A stretch of 64,000 nucleotides of DNA from Heracleum sosnowskyi (Eukaryota > Streptophyta > Magnoliopsida > Apiales > Apiaceae): assembly GCA_030848705.1 (NCBI GenBank), contig CM061236.1, forward strand, positions 57,679,481 to 57,743,480. The letters run 5' to 3'. Each line of letters starts with the position of its first letter. Positions within the stretch are counted from its first letter, which is position 1. Positions 46,201 to 59,161 of the stretch are shown here, piece by piece. A model generated the notes under the pieces. It was not told where the DNA came from and did no database searches. It saw only the letters and a program-made list of their open reading frames with translations. The position numbers and the translations under genes were made by a program.

Positions 46201-46905
46201 AGAGAAGAGAAATCGAGAGAGAGCGATTTTGCCGAGAGAGAAAAATCGAGAGAGAAAGAGAGAAGAGAGAGTTGATCGGCAATTGAAGAAAATGGGAAAA
46301 CTGGGTGCAGGGTTTTATAAGCCCAGGGGCAAAATAGTAACTTGCTAATTCCAAAATCTGATTTCTAATAAACAAAACCAACATAATACCCTTTCTAAAA
46401 TTCGAAATAAAATGAAGATAATATCTAAAAATCACAATTTTATTTGTAAAACAAAGAATACGAATTTACAAGCTCACCCATATTTTTAAAATATTTTTAG
46501 GATCAAAATTGAATTAAATATGAATTTTCAAAGTTTTGATCACTTAAATGACATTTAACTCATAAAATCAAATTTAAATCCTTAAAGCCAAGAATAAATT
46601 CCTCCATTAATTTTAGAAAATACTAGAATATAAACTAAAGGTTGTGAAAAAGATTTCACAATAAAAAGAGTCTCCGATGATTTTATAAAATTCCCGGAAG
46701 TTCAAAAAGAATTGATTTTTAATAAGAAATTCATATAAAATGCATTTAAAAGAATACACATATATTTTAATCCATATCATTCACCAAGTAAACATCTAAT
46801 TATCACATTGTCAAATATCCACCTTTCACACAATATTCACATATCATAGATCTCAAATATTATTTAAATATTAATACTGTACAAGCGTTTTTCCGAGTCG
46901 TTATA
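43229..46905 (-). repeat. 3' LTR of element D (3677 bp)
   Basis: On the element strand it starts TATAACGACTCGG at 46905 and ends GGGCGTCACA at 43229. A TATA box (CTTATAAAA) lies at 46321-46313. TA and GA microsatellites occupy 46139-46192. A short GC-rich island is at about 45902-45970. Small ORFs in it recur in the other LTR only because the LTRs are copies. Confidence 0.93.
46313..46321 (-). promoter_or_regulatory. TATA box in the 3' LTR of D
   Basis: CTTATAAAA on the element strand, about 585 bases into the LTR, followed by a CT-rich leader-like sequence. The functional counterpart in the 5' LTR is at 55737-55745. Confidence 0.55.
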
Positions 46906-46916
46906 ACCTTCCCCCC
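46906..46916 (-). other. Polypurine tract of element D
   Basis: AAGGGGGGAAGG-type purine run on the minus strand directly before the LTR start. Confidence 0.8.
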
Positions 46917-46946
46917 TTAAAACGATTCTGTCCCCAGAATCTAACC

Positions 46947-47521
46947 TTATGAAAATAGATGCGGATACTTTTCAAGCATCTCGCTCTCAAGTTCCCAAGT
47001 CGATTCTTCAACTCTGGGATTCCTCCACAAAACCTTAACTAGCTTAACAATCTTATTCCTTAATTTCCTATCCATATAATCCTGAATTTCTACAGGTTGT
47101 TCTACATATGACAAATCAGGTTGAATCTCGATAGGTTCATATTCGATCACGTGATTCGCATCAGGATTAAATCCCTTAAGCATCGACACATGAAAAATGT
47201 TATGAACATGCTCCATGTGGGGTGGTAACGCTAACTCATATGCAACTTTTCCGATACGCCTCAGTATCTCAAACGGTCCTACATATCTCGGGCTAAGTTT
47301 CCCTTTTTTTTTTTGCCAAATCTTGTAACTCCTTTCCATGACGACACTTTTAGCAACACTTGATCTCCTTCTGCAAAACTCAGATCCTTCCTGTCTTGGT
47401 CAGCGTACTTCCGTTGTCTGTCTTGTGCCGTAACTAGTCTTTTTCGAATGATTTTAATCTTTTCCTTCGTTTGTTGTACTAGCTCGGGTCCCAAAACTTT
47501 TCGTTCTCCCACTTTTTCCAA
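46947..47521 (-). pseudogene. pol: Integrase C-terminus and chromodomain of element D, frameshifted
   Basis: The segment 47521-47279 contains QKYADQ-type sequence (RQRKYADQDRKDLSFAEGDQ) and KVSSWKGVTRFGKK. Segment 47339-46947 continues with KLSPRYVGPFEILRRIGKVA, HNIFHVSMLKGF and a chromodomain-like tail VKVLWRNPRVEESTWELE. They are in different frames, with an 11-base T run at 47304-47314 at the break. The chromodomain would target integration to particular chromatin. Upstream integrase core sequence is too decayed for me to delimit. Confidence 0.85.
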
Positions 47522-48935
47522 TACACAGGTGACCTATATTTCCTTCCATACAATGCTTCATACGGGGGCGTTCCAGTACTTGTGTGATAGCTGTTGCGGC
47601 AAAAGAATTCCACTAATGGTAAATGATCACCTCAATTGCTTTCAAAATCCATCGCACAAATTCTAAGTATATCTTCGATTGTTTAGATAGTCTATTCACT
47701 ATGACTATATGCTTAGGGACGATAAACGGCACACATATTTAACTTGGTTTCTGACCATGTCAAAACTTTCTTCCAAATCTTGAATTAAAATGAGGGTCTT
47801 GGTAAGATTCGATTGCTACTTGAACCTCCTGCTTTACTACTGTCTCTTAGAGATAAAACCAATTTATCCAATGAATGTTTCTCGTTGATGGAAAAAGGAA
47901 ATGTACCGATTTGTTTAATCTGTCGAACATGACTCAATTGGCATCATGAGATGTTCCTATTTCAACTCGGGAATTTCTACTGGTTGTAATTATCCGCTAG
48001 GTCTTTGATGTTCAGTTTTAAATCTCTGACAGGTAAAACACTTAATCACTCATCTAGTAATATCTCTTTCATATATGTCCACCAAGATTTTCTTTTAAGC
48101 CTTGTTACATCTTCGTACTTCTGGGATGGATTGAATACTTCGAATTCACGTGCATCATTTAGTATTTCATTCTTTAACCATGTCACACTAGGTATCCAAT
48201 TCCTAGAGAAAAACCTAAAAATTCTTTATCATCCTTTTGACTCCTTCTACTTTCTCCTGTAAAGTTACTCATGTTATCGCTCATCACTTCCGCTTAACAT
48301 TTTTTCTACTTTTCTCTAGCAGCTCAAGTTAAAAAGTCATTGTATATATGTTTATCATCTCCGTAGCTTGATCTGAAATACGAACCTCTATTCCTACTTT
48401 CTCAAATTCCTTGATCAGTCCTAACCATTTCCTCTACCTTATGTATATAGCTCCTTTTCGGTGAAAATATATTTCAAATGCTTATGCTCCGAATAGATTT
48501 CATACTTTCCTTCATACAAGTAGGCCTCCAAATCAATGCGAAGACTATTGTGCCTAGTTCTCAGTCATGTGTCGGGTGTTTCCGCTCGTGGTTCTTCAGC
48601 TGTCTAGAAACATATACAGTCATCTTAACATGTTAAATCAGTCTTGATTCTTAACACAAAGCTGTCATCTCAATTTAGTTATTTATATTGTCCTAAGGTA
48701 CATGAGTCATCATTTTCCAGTAACAATGAATCTATTTTACCATTATGGCTTGACTAAAGAGTTCCGTTCCTCTAGCAATTTAAATACTTCCTTTTCCATT
48801 TATCTTAACTCTTGGATGCTTTCTAGTAAGCTTGGTTAATGGTGTGGCTATCTTGGTATAATCCTTGAAAAACCTTCGATAATCTCCATCCAATCTCATA
48901 AAACTTCTAACTTCTGTAGGTGTCTTAGGCCTTAC

Positions 48936-49238
48936 TCAATTCATTAACGTTTCAACCTTAGCTGGATCCACTTGGATTCCTTCTCTACTAATTACCTGTC
49001 CTAGTAATTGTAATTCTTTCAACCAAAACTCGCACTTAGAAAACTTTGCGCACAATATCTCTTTTCTTAAAATTTCTAGGGTTATTCTCAAATGATCTGT
49101 ATGCTCTTCTTCCATCTTTGAATACCTTAAGATGTCATTTATGAAAACATTCTCAAACTTATCCAAGTATTTCTTAAAATTTCTATTCATCATGTTCATA
49201 AAAGTGGCAGTTATATCCATCAAACCGAACTCCATCAC
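48936..49238 (-). pseudogene. pol: Reverse transcriptase remnant of element D, active site changed
   Basis: Contains MMEFGLMDITATFMNMMN, VFINDILRYSK, HLRITLEILRKE and AKFSKCEFWLKE, the typical gypsy RT core. The catalytic FIDD motif reads FIND (Asn codon at 49137-49139), so even this best-preserved piece is inactive. The surrounding 47522-48935 and 49239-50230 hold decayed pol sequence with many stops in all frames. Confidence 0.85.
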
Positions 49239-50239
49239 TACGAACTCATAGGGTCCATATATATATCAGGTTCAGAACGTCGTCTAAGGAATATCTTCGG
49301 GTTTTATTTTTAAATGACGGTAACCAAATCATAAATAAATTTTGAAAAGCACACTGTGTTCTTTAACTGGTCTGATCATCAATCCTTGACAATGGGTATT
49401 TTTTTCTTAATGGTCAACTTGGCGCACCCAATAGGAATACACCAGACCTTATAACTCCCTTTTTCCTAAGATCTTGCAATTGAATTGCTAACTCTTTCAT
49501 TTCTACTTATGCCATTCTATATGGAGCCGTCGAAACTGGTTTTGTCCCGGGTGCTAAGTCTTCAACAAATCTACTTCCCTGGCGGGAGGTAAAACAAAAA
49601 GATTGTCAAGTAATACAATTTGAAATTCGTTAGCTACTAGAATCTTCTCTATCCAAGGTGTTTCTTTCCTAACATTTACCTCGTATGACGATAAGCTTTT
49701 CAACCTTGACACAATAATCTTTTACCTATTTGATAGTTAGATACCTCTTCGTCTGCTTCCGGCCTCGGATAACAATTTTTACATTATCTAGGGCTCAAAA
49801 TTTCCATTTTCTTCATATTCTGTCAACCAATCCATTCTTAAACTTTACATCAGATTTCTATTATATCAATCGCACAGTGAGGACAAGCTAGATTAATCGA
49901 TATATGCTCCTGAGTAGCTATTCATGTAGTCAAAACTTTACTTAACAGTTGCGTTTTACAGTCCGACTTATGAGCAAATTCTCTGAAAATAAAATACTTT
50001 GTGGCTTCGAATCAGTTAACACTTTGGCACTTATGTAGTTAATATTAAACGTATCTGTAACCACATCCTTGTTCTTTACTGTATCACTCATGGTTATATT
50101 GAGGATTCTTGTCCTTGGTTACTTAGTATGTGGTGGTCATGTCACCCCTTAACATATTGATTACTGGACTTAACGATTGCAACCTCTTAAGAAATGCCAC
50201 ACCTCTCCACACTTGTTACACGTAACTCTTGCCTTCAGT

Positions 50240-50350
50240 TTATGGCTCTCATTGGCGTAGTGTCCTCTCTGTGTACACTTGTAACGTACCATATTGATCT
50301 TATTACAAACTCCCAGTTGCTTCTTTCCACAAGTTCTACATTCTGGTATC
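50240..50350 (-). pseudogene. gag: gag zinc-knuckle remnant of element D
   Basis: One minus-strand frame shows CRTCGKKQLGVC and then YKCTQRGHYANE, a decayed version of the double Cys-His motif of Tekay/Del gag. The first Cys of the second knuckle is Arg and the last Cys is lost. The rest of gag (to about 52600) is degenerate and gives no continuous frame. Confidence 0.6.
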
Positions 50351-50459
50351 GGAGGTTTTGGAGGTCTTGGTTAATCCATATTTTATGGACGGTTCCCTTG
50401 CTTATCATTTCCAGTTTCTGGTCTTCCAAATCCAACATTCCTATTTGACTGAAACTCAT

Positions 50460-52639
50460 GCCTTATATTGAAATGGTTCTAAAAGTTCCCTATTTGTTGG
50501 TTTCCTTCCGGTGTCTCTGGCTTCCCTTTTTCTAGCTTCTTCTGTTTGTGATCAATCACTTTACTCCTAATCCACGACCTCATTTCCCCTGTTGGAGTCT
50601 CTTAACTCTCTTCTCATCAATATTCACGTATTCGGACACAAACCTGGCCAGATCTATAAATTTTGGTTCAAACCATGTTACGCTCAAGTTATCATGCTTC
50701 GGTTCTAAAATTTATGTCCAACATTTGGTCTCACGACGTTCAAAACCTTGTAATGTTTTAACTACTATATCCAAAGTGAAATATAGGATAAACAGGTGCT
50801 TATATATACTTTTCTGACCAGTAGAATAACAGTCTTTCATCAACAATAATCAACTCCTTTTTAGTATATCCAATATCACTTTACTTCATACTTCAACATG
50901 ATTAGTATTCGTATATCCTTGTTACCTTCTCCTTGTCCATACCAAACTCTCGGTAATAATAAACCTTGACATCGTATTGTAAGTCTAATGAGCAATTTAA
51001 CTCGACAACCAATCCCTCTTTTTAAAGCAATTTCCCATTTTTGATCAAAACAGTTTCCCGTCAATATAAGTACAGCTTGACACTCAGAATACCGTCATTC
51101 GCCTTTGCAATTTCAAATCGCTGATACCTCTAAGAGTTTCCGATAGAATGAATCAATAGATAGGAAGGTGTCAATAGATATGGATATATGACAAGTATGT
51201 TTAGTAAGAATTTCTGGTAAAAAGAATCAAACTAAGAGATCAAAATGATCATCGAACTTTATCATGTTGCATTTGTCAATTTAAACAACAAGGTACAGAA
51301 GGTGGCCAACCTTTAGTACTTCCATGACAAACACACCACTGGTGGCGTCCCACCGGACTTCTATCACACATATAGAAAGTACCTGAATCCCCTATATATA
51401 TAGGGTTGTTCATCTCAGTTACAACAAGGAGGATCAAAAATTTAAGAGGAACATATGAAAGGTTTAAGAGTTTCAAAAGTTTCTATTATATATATATATA
51501 ATATTGGATCAATTAGCCTCTGAACAATAGAGGTATTTCGTAAAGAATAAAATAATAGAAATGAAAATTTGAATCTTTTAAAAAGGTAAATTGAATAAAA
51601 TCAATGGCTAGTTATGAACCGACTTATCCTTACATTGAACGTATGGAGATAATCACGCCTTGTCTCATGTAGATGGTCCTTAGGGGAGTTAATTTCTAGT
51701 TTGAGGTTATAGGTATGTCCCGATAGTAAATCAACTGTATGAAATCTTGAATAAAGAAAGAATCTACACTTAGGCCACTACTCTGGGCAAATGTCTCTAT
51801 CGTGGGGGAAAATCGTTATTATATCGTAAAGAATCTATCTAAGTGTTTCTAGACGTTATCTTGGGGATTCTACTCTCGCTCAACTCTAACCACACTTGAT
51901 ACGACACCTGGCGTGGTGTTTCCTATAGCTTCCGCGGTGCAGATGAAATTCTGTAAAGTACATAAGGATCTACAAGTGATGTCTTCCGAACTAGTAGTCT
52001 GGTTCTCCGATTGATTCCTCCAGCTTCGAATTAGTTTCCTCGTCCGTAATCCCTATCTTCAGATGGTTCCAGCGTATACTCGCTCGATATGTCGGAATAC
52101 TATTTAACATGAAAGTGCGTAACTTAAGCTAATATTTCTGTAGAAAATTCGGCATGACCTATTCGTAAAATGGACTATGCCCTGTTTAAAAATATCTCAA
52201 ATACTAACTCAATCATCCACACATAATCCATAATCCATTCAATATTCCATCCATCTCCAATCCCTTTCACTTTATACAAAAAATATAAATCTGCCTTGAC
52301 TTGCAGCTATACTATCAGAAAAGAAATTTACCCAAAGGGTAATGGAAATCTCCACTTGGTCGGATGTATACACTGATACTGACGGATATGGCTTAGGAAA
52401 AGGAATCTCAGATGAAGGGTAATCTCTCAAAATAGCCTTTATCTGTAAAAACACAGTAATAAGCCAAGAAAATACTTAAACGGTAAGGGTTATCTTAATT
52501 CTACTAATACTCATCCAAAAAGTAACCTGCATCTAAAAATCCTATCTTACGTAATAAGCTTAAGTCCTACTTCTCACCTTATATTCCCTTATTATTGTTA
52601 CACCTAATCCTGGCTTGTTTCAGTGACCAAAAACTGACC
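50460..52639. other. Degenerate 5' internal region of element D
   Basis: The expected place of the leader and gag. No ORF longer than about 90 codons and no recognisable domain. It includes a TA repeat near 51486-51502. Confidence 0.6.
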
Positions 52640-52653
52640 GCTCTGATACCAAC
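52640..52653 (-). other. Primer-binding site of element D
   Basis: On the minus strand TTGGTATCAGAGCGG follows the 5' LTR end GGCGTCACA after two bases. It is a perfect match to the common plant site for initiator-Met tRNA, in contrast to the decayed coding region. Confidence 0.9.
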
Positions 52654-52654
52654 C

Positions 52655-55600
52655 TGTGACGCCCTCCCAATCTGGGGTCATGATTGGGGAGTCACTACAA
52701 CCTCTATACTTATGAACCTGTGAATAATAATATAAACATGTAGACGCGACCCCATCTTTACCCTGGATCTTTAACAGGTAATGGTATGAAACAAGCATCA
52801 ACTATCTACTTCATTTTATTTCATAATAAAAGTCTCAAAAGTTATTACAACCGTGTCTTAAAAGTTCTACATTCCCTTATACAAAACACCTTCTACAAGT
52901 CTTCATCACCTGCCTGAGCTGGCATCCCAAAAATAACCCTATAGGAAGACTTCCTAGCTGACTGAAAAGTGTGTACCATCTTCTCTTTTAACTGTGGGTT
53001 AGAATAGGGAAAAAGAATGAGCCAAATGCTCAGCAAGTAATAATATAACCAAATAGTTAACCACTGTGAAACAATTTCCAATATCAATCTGTATGTCATG
53101 GGTATAGCAGAATCCATATCAAGGGATTATCAGAACAATGACATAAATATGCAATTTCAAAGGGTAAACCAATTTCCTTATATAGATATATGATTTCAAG
53201 AAAAGCAATAAGTAATTTGGAGATTTTTCACAACGCACCGGACAATACGGGTGATCAGCCACGTAAAGTCCCCATACCGGACACACAGTCCCTCTGGTCC
53301 TTGTATTGGGTCCCAATAGGCACACATTGGCCTTTAGACTAGTCCATCCCTAGTCCATTTATTATAATTAAAAAGTGCTGGGCCGGCGTCACTCGGCCTC
53401 TTACGCCTCCAATCTTAGGAATCCGTGGAAACCATAAATCAGAATTTAAATGAATCCAAACTTTGAAACTTCCTTTCTTTTAAAATCATTCTTATGAAAG
53501 AAATCCTTTGTAAATCATTGGATGTGTGTTTGTATAGTACCCAAGTGAAGGTTCATATATTCTCAATTTCAAGTAAGTATGTGATTCATAGGTACAAGTT
53601 CAAATCTAATGCAATAGCATCTCAGGTTAAAATGTAAGTATAATCAAAGGATAATGATAAGGTCTGAAGAAAAGTTTGAGCAAGATATGGTTCACAAGAC
53701 ATTGTATTGTGTCTATAATGTTTGTATATAAAAGAGTCTTTTGGGAATTGGATAAGTTCAATCTGATCAATCTGGATTTCTATCAATGGGAAATCAAGAA
53801 GTAAATGTCATAGGTATGTTTTGGATATGTACTAAAATGTGAGTTCTGGTATATTCACCCTTGGGTGTAAAGGTTCAAAGAAAGAACTAAACATAGTATG
53901 GTGTATCAACCCACAAGGTATATGAACAGAAATAAGGATTACCAAATGAACATGATATGTTTTCAGGATTAAAAGGGCATATAAACAAGATAGAAATTCA
54001 TATATGTCAAAATGAAAGAATGGCATTTAGAAGCAAAAGCAAGTCAGAATTACTTGCCTTAAGTAGCTAAAAAGAGTAATCAGATTCACTGGTTCTCCAC
54101 CTTAGTCTTGCCTTTATTTCTAGGCTCTACTTCTTTGGATTCTTAAGTAGCTTTTAGAACAACCGTACTCACTGAATTTCTGCCTTCGCCTTTCCTTTAT
54201 CTCTATGTTCCACATCTCGTGACTCTACAAAAGAGTATATACTATCTTAGAATGATCCTCTCAAAATTCTAATCCTTATTCTAAACTACCCAACGTTCTC
54301 TAAACGCGTAAACACATAATATTTATATCACTTATAACTCTTAACCATATATTTAAGCACAAAACTCACATAAGCGCACATTGCCATTCAAGTTCACATA
54401 ACATACTCCTTTAATACATATATATATAATCTAACTTTCAGATCATACCACCCTTGGTATTCTTTTAAATCAACTTGATCAATGCTAACCATATCCTTAA
54501 CACCTTTACAAACAATGTTTTCATCTCAAAAGCTGAAAAATCTGCTGCGCAAGCCTTACCAAAACATTTATCATAAATCCAAAAATAATCAAACAAATAC
54601 CATATTTGACAGGCTACTTCCTGGTTACTAACTCAACTTAGAATAAAAGTTTCAACTTCAGAACATTTTATTTAGATTAAAAACGAACTGTATAAAGTAG
54701 GTACTAAAGCACAGAAAATCCCTGCTGCGCAACTTTTAGTAAAATAAGCATAACTTTTTATTCGTTAACCCTATCGATACAAGGTTAGCGCGTGCACAAA
54801 CTAGATTCAATTTAGAACAGTGACATCCTAAGCTCTCTGTCTAAAACAGGCAGCAACATTATGCAAACAATCAAAACAGAACAGGGCAGACAGTTTTTTG
54901 GAAAATTCAGCATGATGTATGTCTATACAAAACCAATCCACCATTATAATCTCTACCACAACTAACCATCCCATATCAAAACTAAAACTCATATTCTTAA
55001 GAAATTACTAAAACTTACACATGCAATTAGCAAATACCAACACTAATTAAACCAACAATCCAAATACTTGGAACTTCACTAAAATTCCCAAATCAAAACC
55101 TTTAACCATCAAAAATTTCGAACTAACTAAACTTAACACATTTAATCAACATGCAATCACTATCACTTGAAATCATCAACCAATCATCATCATAAACAAA
55201 TTTTCAAACCGAATTTACTAAAGGGGAAAATCGAAAATATACATGCATTTCGATTTCTTTACATGCAACCCAAAATCTTAACTAACATAGCTATTAATAC
55301 ATAATTTGGACTCAAAAATATCATCATCGTCCCCGTCGGCTCGCCGGAGCTCATTGCCGACGACGGCATGATTTGGAGGTGCCCGGAAAATCGGGTTTCC
55401 TTCAACAAACCTCACCAATAAGCAATATAAATCAACCAATTAATCACGAAGTCATCACAAGCAAGCTTTCGGGTTTGAATTAAATCAAAATTGCCGAAAC
55501 CCTTTGCATGCAAAAACTGATGCACGCACATATACACACAACCATACACTCATACACATACACGAATATATATATATACATATAATCATCAACATATGTG

Positions 55601-56329
55601 AGAGAGAGAGAGAGAGATTTTTACAGAGAAGAGAAATCGAGAGAGAGCGATTTTGCCGAGAGAGAAAAATCGAGAGAGAAAGAGAGAAGAGAGAGTTGAT
55701 CGGCAATTGAAGAAAAGGGGAAAACTGGGTGCAGGGTTTTATAAGCCCAGGGGCAAAATAGTAACTTGCTAATTCCAAAATCTGATTTCTAATAAACAAA
55801 ACCAACATAATACCCTTTCTAAAATTCGAAATAAAATGAAGATAATATCTAAAAATCACAATTTTATTTGTAAAACAAAGAATACGAATTTACAAGCTCA
55901 CCCATATTTTTAAAATATTTTTAGGATCAAAATTGAATTAAATATGAATTTTCAAAGTTTTGATCACTTAAATGACATTTAACTCATAAAATCAAATTTA
56001 AATCCTTAAAGCCAAGAATAAATTCCTCCATTAATTTTAGAAAATACTAGAATATAAACTAAAGGTTGTGAAAAAGATTTCACAATAAAAAGAGTCTCCG
56101 ATGATTTTATAAAATTCCCGGAAGGTAAAAAAGAATTGATTTTTAATAAGAAATTCATATAAAATGCATTTAAAAGCATACACATATATTTTAATCCATA
56201 TCATTCACCAAGTAAACATCTAATTATCACATTGTCAAATATCCACCTTTCACACAATATTCACATATCATAGATCTCAAATATTATTTAAATATTAATA
56301 CTGTACAAGCATTTTTCCTAGTCGTTATA
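52655..56329 (-). repeat. 5' LTR of element D (3675 bp)
   Basis: The upstream LTR on the element strand. Its TATA box CTTATAAAA is at 55745-55737, about 585 bases from the LTR start at 56329, so nearly 3 kb of LTR lies in the transcribed R/U5 part. By eye it differs from the other LTR at about 16 sites, for example C/T at 55348-type positions in the GC island and a shorter TA run. Confidence 0.93.
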
Positions 56330-56334
56330 AGAAA

Positions 56335-57777
56335 GTTTGGAAGCTGTTACCCAGGCCTAAAGGAAAATCTGTTATAGGAACAAGATGGGTATTCAGAAAT
56401 AAATTGGATGAAGATGGCATTGTAACGAGAAATAAAGCCAGACTGGTTGCTAAAGGTTACTCTCAAGAAGAGGGTATAGACTATGATGAAACCTATGCAC
56501 CAGTAGCAAGACTTGAGGCCATCAGAATGTTTCTGGCATTCGCAGCACATTCCAATTACAAAGTATATCAAATGGATGTGAAGAGTGCTTTTCTGAACGA
56601 GGAGTTAGAAGAAGAAGTGAATGTGGAACAACCTCCAGGGTTTGAGGATTCAAAACTGGCAGACTTTGTGTACTTTCTATTCAAAGCTCTCTATGGACTC
56701 AAACAAGCTCCAAGGACATGGTATGACACTCTCTCTGAATTTTTACTTGAAAATAACTTTACAAGAGGTGTCGTAGATAAAACTCTCTTTTACAAAAAGC
56801 ATAAAAATGATTTGATATTGGTGCAAGTATATGTTGATGACATAATATTTGGTTCTACTAATGATGATCTATGCAAGAGATTTGCTAAGTTAATGTAGAG
56901 TCGATATGAAATGAGCATGATGGGTGAATTGTCATTCTTTCTTGGACTGCAAGTGTATCAAAGGCTAGATGGAATATTCATTTGCCAGTCCAAGTACATC
57001 AAAGATCTTCTGAAGAAGTATCAAATGGAAGACTCATCTACCGCAAAGACTCCAATGCCAACTACCACTAAGCTTGATAAGGATGAAACTGGTAAGAAGG
57101 TTGACATCACAGGCTATAGAGGTATGATAGGCTCCTTACTATATCTCACTGCAAGTAGACCAGATATAATGTTTGCAACATGCTTGTGTGCTAGGTTTCA
57201 GTCTGATCCTAAAGAATCTCATCTAATAGCTGTTAAGCGAATATTTAGATATCTTAAGGGAACCCCAAACCTTGGAATTTGGTACCCTAAAGATACAGGA
57301 TTTGATCTTATTGGATATACAGACTCAGATTTTGCAGGTTGTAAGATTGATCGGAAGAGTACTTCAGGAAGCTGTCAGTTTCTTGGAAGAAGGTTAGTTT
57401 CTTGGTACAACAAGAAGCAACACTCAGTGTCCACATCAACAGCTGAGGCTGAATACATAGCTGCTGGTAGCTGTTGTGCTCAGATCTTGTGGATGAGGAA
57501 CCAACTCCGTGACTATGGGCTTTTGTTGACTAAGATTCCAATATTTTGCGACAACACAAGTGCCATAGAAATCTCCAAGAACCCAGTGCAACACTCGAGG
57601 ACGAAGTACATCGACATCAGGTATCATTTTATCCGAGAGTATGTCATGAATGGAACTGTGGAGTTACACTTTGTACCCACAGAGGAACAAATTGCAGACA
57701 TCTTCACTAAACCGCTTGATGAATCCACTTTTTCTAAGCTCTTTGGTGAACTTGGGATGTTAAATCTTTCTAATTGA
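56335..57777 (+). pseudogene. pol: RT-RNase H of element B, one nonsense codon
   Basis: Resumes the pol frame right after the D target duplication with VWKLLPRPKGKSVIGTRW. RT contains AFLNEELEEEV (Glu in place of the usual Gly), YGLKQAPRTWY and YVDDIIFGS (56828). A TAG at 56896-56898 replaces the Gln codon found in lineage A, after which the frame continues as SRYEMSMMGEL. RNase H has SDFAGCKIDRKSTSG, AEAEYIAAG, FCDNTSA and KYIDIRYHF. Apart from this stop and the two insertions, the pol frame of B is intact. Confidence 0.93.
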
Positions 57778-58239
57778 TTTTGATTAGAAGTCAGTAACTG
57801 CAAGATAGTCCTAGTGAATACATGAGTTTAAGAATTGTCATATCCTTAGGACTCGTGAATTTATTTTCTGGAGCAATTCTCGTAGTTAGGATTATTGTAC
57901 TAATTTTATGTCATATTTATGGATGATATATCTTCTGGCATTTAATTGGTTATTAATTCTAAAATTATTTAGGTGCTAATATTTGTTCTAAATATTTAAG
58001 CATCTATTTAATTCGAATTAATTTAATTTGTTTTAAACATTGTAGATTAATGCAGCATAATTTATTGGATTTTAATTGGTTAATATCATTTAATGATATT
58101 TAGTCGATTTTTTCTAAGAAAATTGTGAATTTTCTGTTAACCTTGATTTTGGTAAATTTGAAAAAGTTTATACAGATTAAAAGTTGACAGAAAAAAAAAA
58201 TGTTTGATTTTTAAAACAGAACAGGTTTTAGAAATTGAA

Positions 58240-58640
58240 TGAGAAGCAAAAAATATCGAATTTAGAAAATTCGATAGTTTTTCTAAGTACAGAAAGAAAA
58301 CCATCGAAAGTAATTTCGACGGTTTTTGGAAAGGAAAAGAAAAACCATTGAAAACATTTATCGACAGTTTTTGAAATTCAATTGAAAAATATCGAAGTGA
58401 ATTTAATTCAATTTATAATTAAAATTCTCGATAGTTTTTCATAAAAAGATGTTCGATAGTTTTTTTTTGATTTTACAGAAAAAGCTATCGATGGTTTTTG
58501 AGAAAGGTCTGTTTGAATTCTATATCAAATACTTCGATAGTTTTGCAAAAACTATCGAAGTACAATTGACCATTTTACCCCCTAAATAAAACCATCGATA
58601 GTTCTTTATAAAACTATCGAACATGAAAGGACAAAAATAC
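58240..58640. repeat. Cluster of TCGATAGTTTTT motifs in both orientations
   Basis: About a dozen copies or near copies of TCGATAGTTTTT, TCGATGGTTTTT and their complements in 400 bases of the spacer between pol and the envelope-like ORF, several facing each other as hairpins (e.g. near 58531-58560). The same words occur in both LTRs of element B. The rest of the spacer 57778-59161 is AT-rich and has no gene; unlike lineage A it has no antisense ORF. Confidence 0.75.
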
Positions 58641-59161
58641 CCCTGAAATATCAGTAAGTATTTATATAGCCCTTAGACGTTTTTCATTACTCATTTTTCA
58701 GATCTAAGAAGGAATACATATATACTTACATATATTTTTGATTAAGAACAATAAGAACTCGATAGTTTTCATTTTTAACCGAGAATTACACACAGTAAAT
58801 CCAGTTTAACCACAGTGATTTCATTTTTAACAGTGAAACCTCTGTACTTTGTGACTTCTGTGTTTTCTAATCTTGGTTGTGGTTAAAAAATTCTATCGAA
58901 AGCAAGTTTTCGAACCTTAAGTGATTTGAATTGTTCTTGAATGGTACTTTTTGATTGACATCATTCTCTTCTAAAGTGTGTTTCAATTAAAATTACTTTT
59001 CTTGAATTAGAAAATTAGGGTTCTTTATTTGGAAGTTTTAATTGTTCGAAGTTGTTAAAGTGATAAAAAGGGTTATTTTGTTTCAAGTTTGATTAATTAG
59101 AAATAATTAATTAAAAAAATAATTTTGGTTTAACTTAAATTTTCTGGAAATTTGAAAAATA

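Larger units (their letters stand above)
43229..56329 (-). mobile_element. Element D: chromodomain Ty3-gypsy (Tekay/Del-like) element, very young insertion
   Basis: Two LTRs of about 3.68 kb (43229-46905 and 52655-56329) flank a 5.7-kb interior. The target duplication is AGAAA (43224-43228 and 56330-56334). On the minus strand the order is LTR, tRNA-Met primer site, gag remnant, RT remnant, integrase with chromodomain, polypurine tract, LTR. RT before integrase and a chromodomain place it among chromoviruses. The LTRs differ at only about 16 positions by eye, yet the interior is full of stops and frameshifts. LTR termini are TA...CA on the element strand, not the usual TG...CA. Confidence 0.93.
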
